Source: Rothia mucilaginosa (lineage in GTDB: Bacteria; Actinomycetota; Actinomycetes; Actinomycetales; Micrococcaceae). Taken from it: a DNA stretch of 64,000 bases. Location: positions 35,349 through 99,348 of the forward strand of contig NZ_JVSP01000001.1 of the NCBI RefSeq assembly GCF_001061665.1, given 5' to 3'. Of this stretch, positions 18,316-28,054 are shown one piece after another (the stretch's first letter is position 1; every line of letters begins with the position of its first letter). A program made the position numbers and the translations under genes. Below the pieces are notes generated by a model. The model was not told the DNA's origin, made no database searches, and saw only the letters and a program-made list of their open reading frames with translations.

Positions 18316-18891
18316 TTATTTGGCTTCGACGTCAATCACACCGTCCGGGGAAATGTGCACGGTGCTCTTGGTGCGGCGGGAAACAAAGAAGTCACCCACG
18401 AATACCAGACCGGTCACCAGAAGACCCAGTGCTGCCATCCATACTGCCGCCACGCCGAAGAACATCGGGAACAGCACCACGAGCAAGCCCAGAATAAGGG
18501 TACCAATAGCAGAGAGCTGCAGGTGGCGTCCGGCGGCGTAGCTCAGGTATTTCATGGCCTGGGCAGTCATCAGACGAATCAGCGCCCACATAATCATCCA
18601 CGCACCCACAATGGTCGGGATGAAGGTTGCCTGTTCACCCACCGAGGCAGTCAGCAGAATCAGGCCAGCCACCACGGTCAAGATGCCGTCAACCAGGTCC
18701 CAGCCGGTACGTGCCTGCTTTGGCGTGCCGAAGTAACGCACCAGTTCAAACACGCCACCAAGCCACACCGAAATGGAGAACACATAACCCAGAACTACCA
18801 GCGGAATAGCGGGATTGGCGAACATGTAGATTGCCGCTGCAATCAGCAACAGACCGGTAACCAAGGACATCCAGTTATATTTTGAAAGCAT
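18316..18891 (-). CDS. HdeD-family (DUF308) membrane protein
   Basis: A 191-residue polytopic membrane protein with about six hydrophobic helices: residues 7-25, 30-48, 66-84, 90-108, 122-142 and 145-165. The pattern of three helical pairs and sequences such as LLLIAAAIYMFANP and DGILTVVAGLILL fit the HdeD/DUF308 family, known for acid resistance in E. coli; the role in actinobacteria is not established. The basic C-terminal tail (SRRTKSTVHISPDG) should be cytoplasmic. I use the ATG at 18891, preceded by GAAGAGAAGAG; the upstream frame to 19104 lacks similarity. It stands alone between two terminators. Confidence 0.85.
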   Translation of the reverse strand: MLSKYNWMSLVTGLLLIAAAIYMFANPAIPLVVLGYVFSISVWLGGVFELVRYFGTPKQARTGWDLVDGILTVVAGLILLTASVGEQATFIPTIVGAWMIMWALIRLMTAQAMKYLSYAAGRHLQLSAIGTLILGLLVVLFPMFFGVAAVWMAALGLLVTGLVFVGDFFVSRRTKSTVHISPDGVIDVEAK

Positions 18892-19083
18892 AATGCTCTT
18901 CTCTTCGTAATCACATGTGTCAGTTGCACTTACGTGCATACCCATTATAAACCGTGAATATGAAATCCGCCACGATATATCGGTCGCCACTGAGCGAACT
19001 ATTTCTACCGACGAATAACCCACCACGTAGCGGAACAACACGTGAGATAGCAGGACTATACCCCTTCCCCAGCAGACACAGCG

Positions 19084-19127
19084 AAGCCCCGCCTCCTGCG
19101 TCATAACAGCATCAGGAGGCGGGGCTC
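19084..19127. terminator. ettA terminator
   Basis: AGCCCCGCCTCCTG pairs with CAGGAGGCGGGGCT; it lies just past the ettA stop codon (minus strand). Confidence 0.8.
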
Positions 19128-19138
19128 ACCACCAAACC

Positions 19139-20818
<1,680 letters not shown>

Positions 20819-20888
20819 AGTTACCTATTTTAGCGTGGATTCGCCGGGTGTTACGAGAGATTTGGCGAAGGGCACTAGACTCGAAAGT

Positions 20889-21410
20889 ATGAGTACCCGA
20901 CAGTATCGCCCCGAGAGCATCGACCGCTCCCCCGCTCGCACCCCGGAGGGGGTCACGGATTCCGTCCCCGGGGAGCCCGAAACCTTCGGAGCCCCCGGAG
21001 CAGGCGGAGCAGGTGGAGAGCTCACCGCCGAGTCCCTTCAGCCGGTTCTGCACCGCCTCGCGCTCGCCATGCCGTTGGCAACCTCCGACCAGCCGTTCGG
21101 GCCCGAACACACGGTGTACAGGGTAGGCGGCAAGATGTTCGCCATGTACACCGAGGGCATCGGCTACCCCATTGCGAACCTGAAGACCGACCCCGAGGAA
21201 TCGGAGGTGCTGCAGCGCATCTACCCCTCCATCATTCCGGCCTGGCATATGAACAAGCGACACTGGATTTCGGTGAGTGCCGGTGAGGGCGTGACCGAGC
21301 GGGTGCTTGCCGAACTTGTGGAGGATGCCTACCTGCGCGTCATGTACTCACTGCCCAAGTCGAATCGGCCCATCGAATTTCGCGAGCGCCCCGTACCCGA
21401 AAAGCACTGA
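20889..21410 (+). CDS. MmcQ/YjbR-family protein
   Basis: A 173-residue protein whose C-terminal 110 residues match the MmcQ/YjbR fold: TVYRVGGKMFAMYTEG, NLKTDPEESEVLQRIYPS and IPAWHMNKRHWISV. The family adopts a CyaY-like fold and has been proposed to bind DNA, but its role is unclear. The first 60 residues are Pro/Glu/Gly-rich and probably disordered. I start at 20889; a TAGACT box ends seven bases before that ATG and there is no Shine-Dalgarno sequence, suggesting a leaderless mRNA. It is divergent from ettA and converges with the candidate RNA gene downstream. Confidence 0.85.
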   Translation: MSTRQYRPESIDRSPARTPEGVTDSVPGEPETFGAPGAGGAGGELTAESLQPVLHRLALAMPLATSDQPFGPEHTVYRVGGKMFAMYTEGIGYPIANLKTDPEESEVLQRIYPSIIPAWHMNKRHWISVSAGEGVTERVLAELVEDAYLRVMYSLPKSNRPIEFRERPVPEKH

Positions 21411-21467
21411 CGGCCGGAGGCGCGTGCTGGGCAACCGGGCGCGCGCGGGCGGGGTAGAGCGGAGGGT

Positions 21468-21799
21468 TTAAAAAGCGGAACGGGTGGGCATCCAATCCGG
21501 ACCATTGGATGCTCACCCGTAAGCATAGGTACTTTTACCCGCGCGACGGAGGGTCATCAACCACGATGAACGCTCGAACCACCAAGCTCCCATCCCATAA
21601 AGTGCGGGGTGCTTATACCATGCACCACTGATTAACACTGGGATGAATGAAGTTCTCAGACCGGGCATCCCATGCAGAGGATGCACCCGCGTGATGGCGT
21701 CATCTACCCCCGAGGTGAAACTCAGCCGAATCATGCAGTTCGACCGAGTGGGGATTACATGCTTCGCCCGCACTACCGGCACGGGAGAAGTCTGCTCTC
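21468..21799 (-). ncRNA. Candidate structured RNA gene, family not identified
   Basis: About 332 nt on the minus strand with a promoter before it and an intrinsic terminator at its end. No plausible coding frame is visible. Many helices can be drawn: 21516-21526 with 21781-21785 and 21759-21764 (closing, with a bulge), an 11-base stem 21720-21730/21739-21749 (two wobbles), 21665-21670/21679-21684, 21591-21597/21639-21645 enclosing 21608-21612/21622-21626, and 21554-21558/21565-21569. I looked for RNase P, tmRNA and SRP hallmarks and did not find them. A 6S- or Ms1-like RNA polymerase-binding role is possible but unproven. Confidence 0.7.
21481..21519 (-). terminator. Terminator of the candidate RNA gene
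   Basis: On the minus strand CGGGTG-GCATCCAAT pairs with ATTGGATGC-CACCCG; a GCTTTTTAAA tract follows about seven bases later (21468-21477). Confidence 0.85.
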
Positions 21800-21805
21800 G
21801 GGATA

Positions 21806-21834
21806 ATCATAACCTTTTTGCATTAAAGTGTCAT
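21806..21834 (-). promoter_or_regulatory. Promoter of the candidate RNA gene
   Basis: On the minus strand ATGACA (21829-21834) and TATGAT (21806-21811) are separated by 17 bases, in AT-rich DNA. The start is predicted near 21799. The remaining bases up to 22022 show no gene. Confidence 0.75.
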
Positions 21835-22022
21835 ATTTTGATTGAGGATTCACGGAATCTTTCATTGAACGTAGATCAACTCGGTTGATTTTCTCGCGTC
21901 ATACGTTGATTATTCCCTCAATCAAGCCTTGACCTGGGCTTTTACCGCGATAAGCGCCTCCGCACTCCGGGTGCCGACGGCCCGCAAAAACCCACCGCTC
22001 GGGTGCACTCCGTGCAACCGGG

Positions 22023-22943
22023 CTAGGATGCGGCGCCCGCTTCGGGAGCCGAAGCCTCAGACGATGCAGGCTCCGAGGAGGCAGCCTCGGCGGCATCCTT
22101 CTGCTGCTTCGTCTTCTTCTGAGCCGCCTTCGCGGGGTTCGCAAAATGCACCCCGCGCTCGGCCAGGAAGCGGCGGTCCTTCTTATCCCACTGCTCCACC
22201 GGGTACGCCTCCAGCAGGTCCGGGCGGCGCTCCAGGGTTCGCTCAATTTGGCGGTCACGACGCCAACGCGCAATCGCGCCGTGATTACCCGACAGCAGCA
22301 CCTCCGGCACCTTGCGGTCGCGCCACACGGCGGGCTTCGTGTACACAGGGTACTCCAGCAGACCGCCCGTGTGCGACTCCTCCTCGAGGGAGGCGGGGTT
22401 GCCCATCGCGCCGGGAATCAGTCGAGTAATGGCCTCAATCATCGCCATGACCGCGACCTCACCGCCGTAGAGCACGTAGTCGCCCAGGGACACAGGCATC
22501 ACGCGGAAACCCTCCTGCGCCCAGTCCAGCACACGCTCGTCGATGCCCTCGTAGCGCGCCGGGGCGAAGACGATGTGCTTCTCCTCCGCCAGCTCGTACG
22601 CCATCGCCTGGTCGAAGACGGCACCCGCCGGGGACGGAACGATGAGCAGCGGGCGGGTATCTGCGGCGGGGTCGGTACCCTCAGCAGAGTCTTCGGTGGC
22701 AGTCTGCAGCGGGGAGGCGGCCAGCACCTCGTCCAGGGCCAGGCCCCACGGCTCGGGCTTCATGACCATGCCCGCGCCACCACCGTACGGGGTGTCATCC
22801 ACAGTGCGGTGACGGTCAAAGGTGTAATCGCGCAGGTCGTGCAGGTGCAGGTCCACCAGGCCCTTCTCGCGCGCCTTGCCCAGCAGGGACAGCTTCAGCG
22901 GTTCCAGGTACTCGGGGAAAATCGTGACCACGTCGTAGCGCAC
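22023..22943 (-). CDS. trmD: tRNA (guanine37-N1)-methyltransferase
   Basis: TrmD (306 residues) methylates G37 of tRNAs reading CNN codons, preventing frameshifts; it is a SPOUT-class dimer. Family motifs include [13 protein letters not shown] at the start, [14 protein letters not shown], the knot segments [13 protein letters not shown] and [13 protein letters not shown], and [21 protein letters not shown]. The last 45 residues are an Ala/Glu/Lys/Ser tail beyond the usual end, and about 15 acidic residues are inserted after VLAASPL. It follows rimM by three bases, so the two are translationally linked in the rpsP-khpA-rimM-trmD cluster. Confidence 0.97.
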   Translation of the reverse strand: MRYDVVTIFPEYLEPLKLSLLGKAREKGLVDLHLHDLRDYTFDRHRTVDDTPYGGGAGMVMKPEPWGLALDEVLAASPLQTATEDSAEGTDPAADTRPLLIVPSPAGAVFDQAMAYELAEEKHIVFAPARYEGIDERVLDWAQEGFRVMPVSLGDYVLYGGEVAVMAMIEAITRLIPGAMGNPASLEEESHTGGLLEYPVYTKPAVWRDRKVPEVLLSGNHGAIARWRRDRQIERTLERRPDLLEAYPVEQWDKKDRRFLAERGVHFANPAKAAQKKTKQQKDAAEAASSEPASSEASAPEAGAAS

Positions 22944-22946
22944 GGA

Positions 22947-23597
22947 CTACTCCCCCGCCCGTTCGGTGGCCTGTTCGGCTTCCTCAACCAGGTCAATCAG
23001 ACCCGCCGGAGGGGTCAACAGCACGAAGCCGGGCTCCTCCTCGGTGGAGGGAACCACCTCGGGCACGATCTCCTCGACGAAGGGAATCATGATTTCCTCG
23101 CCCGCGCCGGAGGCCAAGCGCGGCGAACGAGCCAGCTTAATGAGCAGCAGGTCCTGGACCGGCATGGTCTGCAGCCCGGTCACCTTGCCCAGCGGCTCGC
23201 CCACGGCCGGGTTATCCACGGGGCTCTCACCCTCGGGCACATCCGCCAGCAGGTACACGGGCAGGTCCACGAGCTCCTGCTCGTAGAAGCCCTCTTCCTC
23301 GCCGTCGTCCTCGGGAACCTCGTAGACCAGGCGGGTGCCGCGCAGCTCCTCCGCCTGGTTGCGGGTGGTCACCTCGTCAAAGCGGACCACCAGAATCTTC
23401 TTGTTCCAGCGGGCACCGGCAACCGTCAGCTCGCCGGCGGGGGCCACCGAAGCGGCAGCAGAGCCGGGCTTGAAATTCTCGATACCGAGCACCTCACCGC
23501 GGACAAAACGCTCCTGCGGGGCGTCGGTGAAAAGCTGAACCGTCACCTCGCCGCGAATACCGTGCGGCTTACCGATACGAGCCACCACAACCTGCAT
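22947..23597 (-). CDS. rimM: RimM, 16S rRNA processing/30S maturation factor
   Basis: RimM (216 residues) binds uS19 and assists maturation of the 30S head. The N-terminal beta-barrel starts MQVVVARIGKPHGIRGEV, the hallmark of the family; the PRC-barrel half contains GKVTGLQTMPVQDLLLI and IMIPFVEEIVPEV. The C-terminal end LTPPAGLIDL is typical, followed by a short acidic tail. The linker with PEDDGEEEGFYEQELVDL is acidic. I use the ATG at 23597, preceded by AGCGGAGGAAAATT; the open frame upstream has no similarity. A hairpin separates it from khpA. Confidence 0.95.
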   Translation of the reverse strand: MQVVVARIGKPHGIRGEVTVQLFTDAPQERFVRGEVLGIENFKPGSAAASVAPAGELTVAGARWNKKILVVRFDEVTTRNQAEELRGTRLVYEVPEDDGEEEGFYEQELVDLPVYLLADVPEGESPVDNPAVGEPLGKVTGLQTMPVQDLLLIKLARSPRLASGAGEEIMIPFVEEIVPEVVPSTEEEPGFVLLTPPAGLIDLVEEAEQATERAGE

Positions 23598-23753
23598 AAT
23601 TTTCCTCCGCTGGGTACAAGTCGAACCTATGCCGCGCGTCTGCACGGCTCCCACTATTCTACCGGGCACTTAGGACGGGCGCATTCTGCCGCCTCGCTCC
23701 TCCCCCCTCGGCGACCGGGGTGAGCGCTCGCGAACAGAGTCCGGGTACGCGAA

Positions 23754-23787
23754 CGCCCCCGCCTCCGGAAATCCGGAAGCGGGGGCA
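23754..23787 (-). terminator. Hairpin between khpA and rimM
   Basis: GCCCCCGC-TTCCGG pairs with CCGGA-GCGGGGGC. It lies 17 bases past the khpA stop, and could end or attenuate rpsP-khpA transcription before rimM-trmD. Confidence 0.65.
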
Positions 23788-23803
23788 CTTCAAACGTTAC
23801 GAG

Positions 23804-24049
23804 CTAGCGTCGCTTCTTGTCGGTGTCGATAATGTCGATACGCATCGGCTCGCCATCAGAAATAGCGTCCATCACCAGACGGATGCTCTTGGCGGTACGA
23901 CCAGACCTGCCGATAACTCGGCCCAGGTCATCCGGATGCACGCGAACCTCAAGGGTCTCGCGGTGACGCTGGGTGCGCAGGCGCACCTTCACGTCCTCCG
24001 GACGATCGACAATCCCTCGAACCAGGTGTTCGAGTGCGTCAGCCAACAT
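23804..24049 (-). CDS. khpA: KhpA-type KH-domain RNA-binding protein
   Basis: A small (81-residue) single KH-domain protein, usually encoded between rpsP and rimM. The KH signature GRVIGRSGRTAKSIRLVMDA contains the GxxG loop (GRSG). KhpA pairs with KhpB/Jag-type proteins in Gram-positives and affects many transcripts; that partner is not in this window. It begins two bases after the rpsP stop, so the pair is translationally coupled. The C-terminus is short and basic (TDKKRR). Confidence 0.95.
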   Translation of the reverse strand: MLADALEHLVRGIVDRPEDVKVRLRTQRHRETLEVRVHPDDLGRVIGRSGRTAKSIRLVMDAISDGEPMRIDIIDTDKKRR

Positions 24050-24051
24050 GA

Positions 24052-24465
24052 TTACTCAGCTGCTTCCTCAGCCTCAGCCTCGGGAGCTGCTTCCTCAGCA
24101 GCCTCTTCAGCCTTGGGGGTGATAGCCTCGGGCAGGATCACGGAACCCTTCTCGGGAACAACGAACTCAGCCTTAGCCTCGACGGGCAGAACCTTGGACT
24201 CTGCCTTCTCGCCCTTGAATGCAGCCCAGTCGCCCGAGAGCTTCAGCAGAGCCAGAACCTGCTCGGTCGGCTGTGCACCGACGGAGAGCCAGTACTGAAC
24301 ACGCTCAGAGTTGATCTCGATACGCGAGGGGTGCTCGGTCGGGTGGTAAATACCAATCTCCTCGATGGTCTTACCGTCGCGCTTGACGCGCGAATCAGCG
24401 ACCACAACGCGGTAACGAGGATCGCGGATCTTACCCATACGCTTGAGACGAATCTTAACAGCCAC
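24052..24465 (-). CDS. rpsP: Ribosomal protein bS16
   Basis: bS16 (137 residues) is a 30S assembly protein. The first 80 residues are the conserved core: [38 protein letters not shown] and [18 protein letters not shown]. The last 50 residues form an Ala/Glu-rich acidic extension typical of actinobacterial bS16 (the core is usually about 80-90 residues). It heads the rpsP-khpA-rimM-trmD cluster. The ATG is preceded by AGGAGTAACCACTAAAGTGG, a slightly distant ribosome-binding site. Confidence 0.97.
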   Translation of the reverse strand: MAVKIRLKRMGKIRDPRYRVVVADSRVKRDGKTIEEIGIYHPTEHPSRIEINSERVQYWLSVGAQPTEQVLALLKLSGDWAAFKGEKAESKVLPVEAKAEFVVPEKGSVILPEAITPKAEEAAEEAAPEAEAEEAAE

Positions 24466-24661
24466 TTTAGTGGTTACTCCTGTTTCATAATTTGGTGCGA
24501 GGCACGCGGTTCAGCACCCGTGGGGCGGGCCATTCACGGCGCCTCTATGGACACAACGGCGCGCGAAGAGAGGGGTCGCGCGTCGCCGGGTACTCAGTTA
24601 GGGTATCAGAGCCCGAGATTTTAAGCTAGCGGCCGTGCACATTTAATTGCGGTTAATCGCC

Positions 24662-24705
24662 GCGGGCCCCTCCATTGCCCGCAAAAGGCTGACGGAGGGG
24701 CCCGC
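24662..24705 (-). terminator. Nudix gene terminator
   Basis: GCGGGCCCCTCC pairs with GGAGGGGCCCGC, immediately past the Nudix stop. It lies at the left end of the minus-strand gene; downstream bases to rpsP hold nothing I can name. Confidence 0.8.
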
Positions 24706-24713
24706 AAGCCCCG

Positions 24714-25199
24714 CTAGTCGAGGTTGCTCATCTCCAGGGTCTCCCCCGTATCCAAGGCCCGGTAGCACTCGCGCAGGCGGTGCACCATCGAGGGGCGCAC
24801 GTAGCCCTCCAGGTTCTCGGGGGCCACCCACTCGTAGGTCACCAGCTCGGCGTCCTGCAGGGTAATCTTCGTATCCGCCGCAATCACGCCGCCGTCATAC
24901 ATGTAGTAGGTGGAGTCACCCCACACGCCCAGGGCCAGGCCGTGGAAAATCAGCAGCACGCGGCCCAGCTTCAGGTCCAGGCCCAGCTCCTCCACGATTT
25001 CGCGCTCGCATCCGGGCTTGGGGGCCTCGCCAGCCTCCACAGTGCCGCCGGGCAGAATCCAGCCGTCCTTATAGTTCGGCTTGACCAGCAGCATCTCGCC
25101 ACGCTCGTTGCGGATTAGAGCACCAGCCGCCAGGCGGCGCGTGGGCAGGGTCGCGATAAAAGCCTTCAGCTCTTCATCGCTCAGGTAGGTATCCCTCAT
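24714..25199 (-). CDS. Nudix hydrolase
   Basis: A 161-residue Nudix-fold pyrophosphohydrolase. The Nudix box is complete: G-x5-E-x7-REUxEExGU in GGTVEAGEAPKPGCEREIVE followed by ELGL (about residues 47-70), which binds the catalytic divalent metal. It is preceded by RNERGEMLLVKPNYKDGWILPGG, typical of the fold. Substrate cannot be inferred. The gene lies 11 bases from the stop of the large unknown gene and is co-directional with it, so the two are probably one transcript with the unknown gene first. AAGGAGAACTACG precedes the ATG. Confidence 0.9.
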   Translation of the reverse strand: MRDTYLSDEELKAFIATLPTRRLAAGALIRNERGEMLLVKPNYKDGWILPGGTVEAGEAPKPGCEREIVEELGLDLKLGRVLLIFHGLALGVWGDSTYYMYDGGVIAADTKITLQDAELVTYEWVAPENLEGYVRPSMVHRLRECYRALDTGETLEMSNLD

Positions 25200-25210
25200 C
25201 GTAGTTCTCC

Positions 25211-27952
25211 TTAACGTTCTTTCGGCGCGCGCACGCGACGCACCATGTTCCGGACTCGCTCGCGCAGGCTCGGGTTCGGGCTCGATTCTTCCCCGGGTTC
25301 TTCCGCGGTACGGTAGTTGCCCTCGCGCAGCTCGTCAATCAGGGTGCGCTTGGCGGGGTGATGTTCCCGCCCGCTCTCACCAGGATGCACGACCTCCGCG
25401 GGGGTCGCGGCGGGGCGACCCTCGTGGCCGTGCTTCTCCAGCTGGGTACGTTCGAAGGAACGCACGACGGCCGGAATCAGCGCGGATTCAACCGTGGCGT
25501 TCAGGGCAAAGAGTGCCGCAGCTACCGAGAACTTGCGGCTCGCCCTACCCTGAGCGCGGCGGCGGCGCGCCACGGCCGCCAGGGTCATAGCGATAGCGCT
25601 CTGAGCGGTAACGTCCGCACCCAGGGCAAGCCCCACGCGGCGGGTCTTCGCGCGAATCTGCTCCGGGGTCAGACGCTTGCGGCGCGAACGCGGAGCAGAG
25701 CCCTGTACGAAAGGGCCCTGCGGCGCAGGGGGCTGGGGCGCCGGGTCTTGGGGTGTGCTCGGCGCAGGCTCATCGCTCGCCGCGGCATCATTCGCGAGCG
25801 CGGCGGAACCCTCGGAAGCCCGCTGGATTACCGATGCTTCGTGCGGCTCCTCGTGCGACACGGGGTCGGCCTCGCGCAGGGCGCTGTCGAGGGACAAGCG
25901 TCCTTCTTCAGCCTCCACGAAAGAGTCCGGGACCGATCCCTCCGGCGAACCCATATGGGTGTACTCGTAGGGAATGTGCCCGTTATTGATGGCGTCCATC
26001 CACTCGGCGAGGGTCACTCGGCGACCGGTCGCCACCAGCTGATAGCTACGCTCCAGAGGCGAGGTGTAGCCATCCGGGTAGGGTTCAATCTCCTCGTCGT
26101 CCTCGAAGGAATCATCCTCCGCGGCAGTGTCCTTAGAGACAGGGCTCCCAGAGATAGTGTTCTCGGAGAAGGTAGCCTCGGCAACGGAGTCTTCCAGCGG
26201 GAAGGTAACGTCCACAGCTTCAGATGCCTGCGCCTCATCAGTAGCTTCAGCCGCATCAGCTGATTCAGCAGAACCGGCGGGCTGTGCGAGCTCCTCATCC
26301 TCGGAGCCGAAGATACGGGCCGTGCTAATCGAGGCCACGTCAAAGCCGGCGGTCGGCACCAGCGCCAGCTCGGTGGGCACGTCCAGAAGCTGCAGGACCG
26401 ATTCCAGAGCCAGGGTGTTGCTCGTATCGCGAAGGTACGCGTTCAGGCGGCGGCCGGTCGTAGACTCAGCCTCAACACCGAACAACGCCATCACATTGGC
26501 GATGCTCTGCGCAAGCTCTTCCTCATCGGAACCAAAAATTTTCGAGCCGGCAAGCTCCGGAGCCGTTCCGGGAAGACCCGCGAGCAAATCCTCCAGCAGG
26601 CCGTCGTAACGGGCCAGCTCCTCCACGCTGAAGGCGCGGTTCAGGCGCTTGGGCACGCGCTGCCAGCGGAACTCCTCCACGATGCTCTCGCGAGGCTCGC
26701 CGAAAGCCTCCAGGTACCACTCGTCATCGGAGTAGGGCTCGAGGGCGGGTTCTTCGCAGACCACCAGGTGCTGCTGGTTCACGTTACCCTCAACGATCAG
26801 GGCGTTGCAGCTCAGCAGCCCCAGCAGGGCCATAAGGTCCACCGGGTCGGCCGAGATGAGGGTCCACTCCCCCGCCGGGGCGGCCACCACCTGCCGGGTA
26901 CCGGCCGGAAGGTAGGCCAGGAGAAGGCCCGTAATCATGTCGATGGGCAGGTCGACGAGCATGGCGGCGTCGCCGTCCACGTAGAACTCCAGCTCCTGCA
27001 CGGTGCCGGGCAGCGCCTCCCATTCGGTCGCCTCGCCCTCCATGGCGGCACCGGTGACAGGGAGCTTCTCAACCAGCTGGGCCACGTAATCCTCGATGGG
27101 GGCGCCCAGGCTCAGCGTGCCGTCTGCCACCTCCAGAACGTTCAGGTACCCCTCGGGGTCCACCGCGCAGAGCACGTGGAGCTGCACCTGCGTCTCACCC
27201 AGCTCGTAGGCGATGAGCTCGGAGTCGCCGGCCGTGGCCTCGATGAGGGCGGCAATCAGTTCCTCGTCGGTGGTGGAGCGCGCCATGATGCGGCGGCGCT
27301 GAATCTTTTCCTCCAGCTCAAGGTTCCGGTCGCTAGGCTCCTCGCCCTGCGGCTCGGTTTCGCCGCCCTCGCCCGGGCGTTCAGGGCTCACGGAATCGTC
27401 CGGGTCGGAGGGCGCGGGGGCGCTATCCCACAGGCCCGAGAGCTTGTCGACGGTCCACTCCTCGCTCTCCAGGTCGGCGGCGATGCGGTCCACCCGGCTG
27501 CGGTCCTGCCAGGAGTCCGCCGCGGAGTCCCGCATGCTGCGAGCCTCGCGGATAAGCCGCAGCAGGGTAGCGGTCACGTCGTCGACGGCCGGTTCGTCGC
27601 TCTCGCTGGAGTAAACGAGATCGCCGGTGACGTCGGCGGAGTTCTCACCGTAGTCCAGGGCAAGACGCACCCAGAGAGGAATGTATCCGGGGAGCCCGGG
27701 CAGCTGTTCGTCGTGGTCGTCAAACAAGGGCTCGAGCACCGCTCCGAGTTCCGGCTCCGTCTCGTCCGAGGCGACCTCCCCCGCGGTATCACGAGCCGGG
27801 ACGCTTTCGGGCAGGGAGCCTCCGCCAGACAGTCCTCGCACCTCGCCGTGCTGGGCTTTGTCAGGCTGAATCTCGCCGTACTGGGTCTCATCGTGCTGAG
27901 TCTCGCCGGTACGCGGGTTCTCGCGCTTCCCGTTCTGCTCGTTCTGAGTCAT
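25211..27952 (-). CDS. Large acidic protein of unknown function with a duplicated IFGS motif
   Basis: I do not recognise this 913-residue protein. The first 150 residues are charged and probably disordered. An alpha/beta-looking region spans about 225-430 (ELIAALIEATAGDSELIAYE, MLVDLPIDMITGLLLAYLP, PVDLMALLGLLSCNALIVE). A sequence repeats: KIFGSDEEELAQ and RIFGSEDEELAQ about 90 residues apart. A long acidic low-complexity stretch follows, then TLAEWMDAINNGHIPYEY. The C-terminal 160 residues are basic (RSRRKRLTPEQIRAKTRR) with Ala-rich, mildly hydrophobic stretches. No signal peptide. The ATG at 27952 follows GAAGGGAGGGACA. It lies between ffh and the Nudix gene, co-directional with both. Confidence 0.8.
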   Translation of the reverse strand: MTQNEQNGKRENPRTGETQHDETQYGEIQPDKAQHGEVRGLSGGGSLPESVPARDTAGEVASDETEPELGAVLEPLFDDHDEQLPGLPGYIPLWVRLALDYGENSADVTGDLVYSSESDEPAVDDVTATLLRLIREARSMRDSAADSWQDRSRVDRIAADLESEEWTVDKLSGLWDSAPAPSDPDDSVSPERPGEGGETEPQGEEPSDRNLELEEKIQRRRIMARSTTDEELIAALIEATAGDSELIAYELGETQVQLHVLCAVDPEGYLNVLEVADGTLSLGAPIEDYVAQLVEKLPVTGAAMEGEATEWEALPGTVQELEFYVDGDAAMLVDLPIDMITGLLLAYLPAGTRQVVAAPAGEWTLISADPVDLMALLGLLSCNALIVEGNVNQQHLVVCEEPALEPYSDDEWYLEAFGEPRESIVEEFRWQRVPKRLNRAFSVEELARYDGLLEDLLAGLPGTAPELAGSKIFGSDEEELAQSIANVMALFGVEAESTTGRRLNAYLRDTSNTLALESVLQLLDVPTELALVPTAGFDVASISTARIFGSEDEELAQPAGSAESADAAEATDEAQASEAVDVTFPLEDSVAEATFSENTISGSPVSKDTAAEDDSFEDDEEIEPYPDGYTSPLERSYQLVATGRRVTLAEWMDAINNGHIPYEYTHMGSPEGSVPDSFVEAEEGRLSLDSALREADPVSHEEPHEASVIQRASEGSAALANDAAASDEPAPSTPQDPAPQPPAPQGPFVQGSAPRSRRKRLTPEQIRAKTRRVGLALGADVTAQSAIAMTLAAVARRRRAQGRASRKFSVAAALFALNATVESALIPAVVRSFERTQLEKHGHEGRPAATPAEVVHPGESGREHHPAKRTLIDELREGNYRTAEEPGEESSPNPSLRERVRNMVRRVRAPKER

Positions 27953-27989
27953 TGTCCCTCCCTTCGGCCCCCTCATCGGGCGCCATACC

Positions 27990-28029
27990 GGTACGGGTGC
28001 GCACCGTAAAGTCGATGCGCACCCGTACC
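27990..28029 (-). terminator. ffh terminator
   Basis: GGTACGGGTGCGCA pairs with TGCGCACCCGTACC, 25 bases past the ffh stop. Little T follows on the minus strand, so read-through into the next gene is possible. Confidence 0.65.
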
Positions 28030-28054
28030 GCCCCTTGCGGGGTTGCGTCTGCTA

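Noticed and set aside
21513-21782. 89-residue minus-strand frame inside the RNA candidate
   Set aside because: No ribosome-binding site or typical codon bias; the interval is better explained by RNA helices between a promoter and a terminator.
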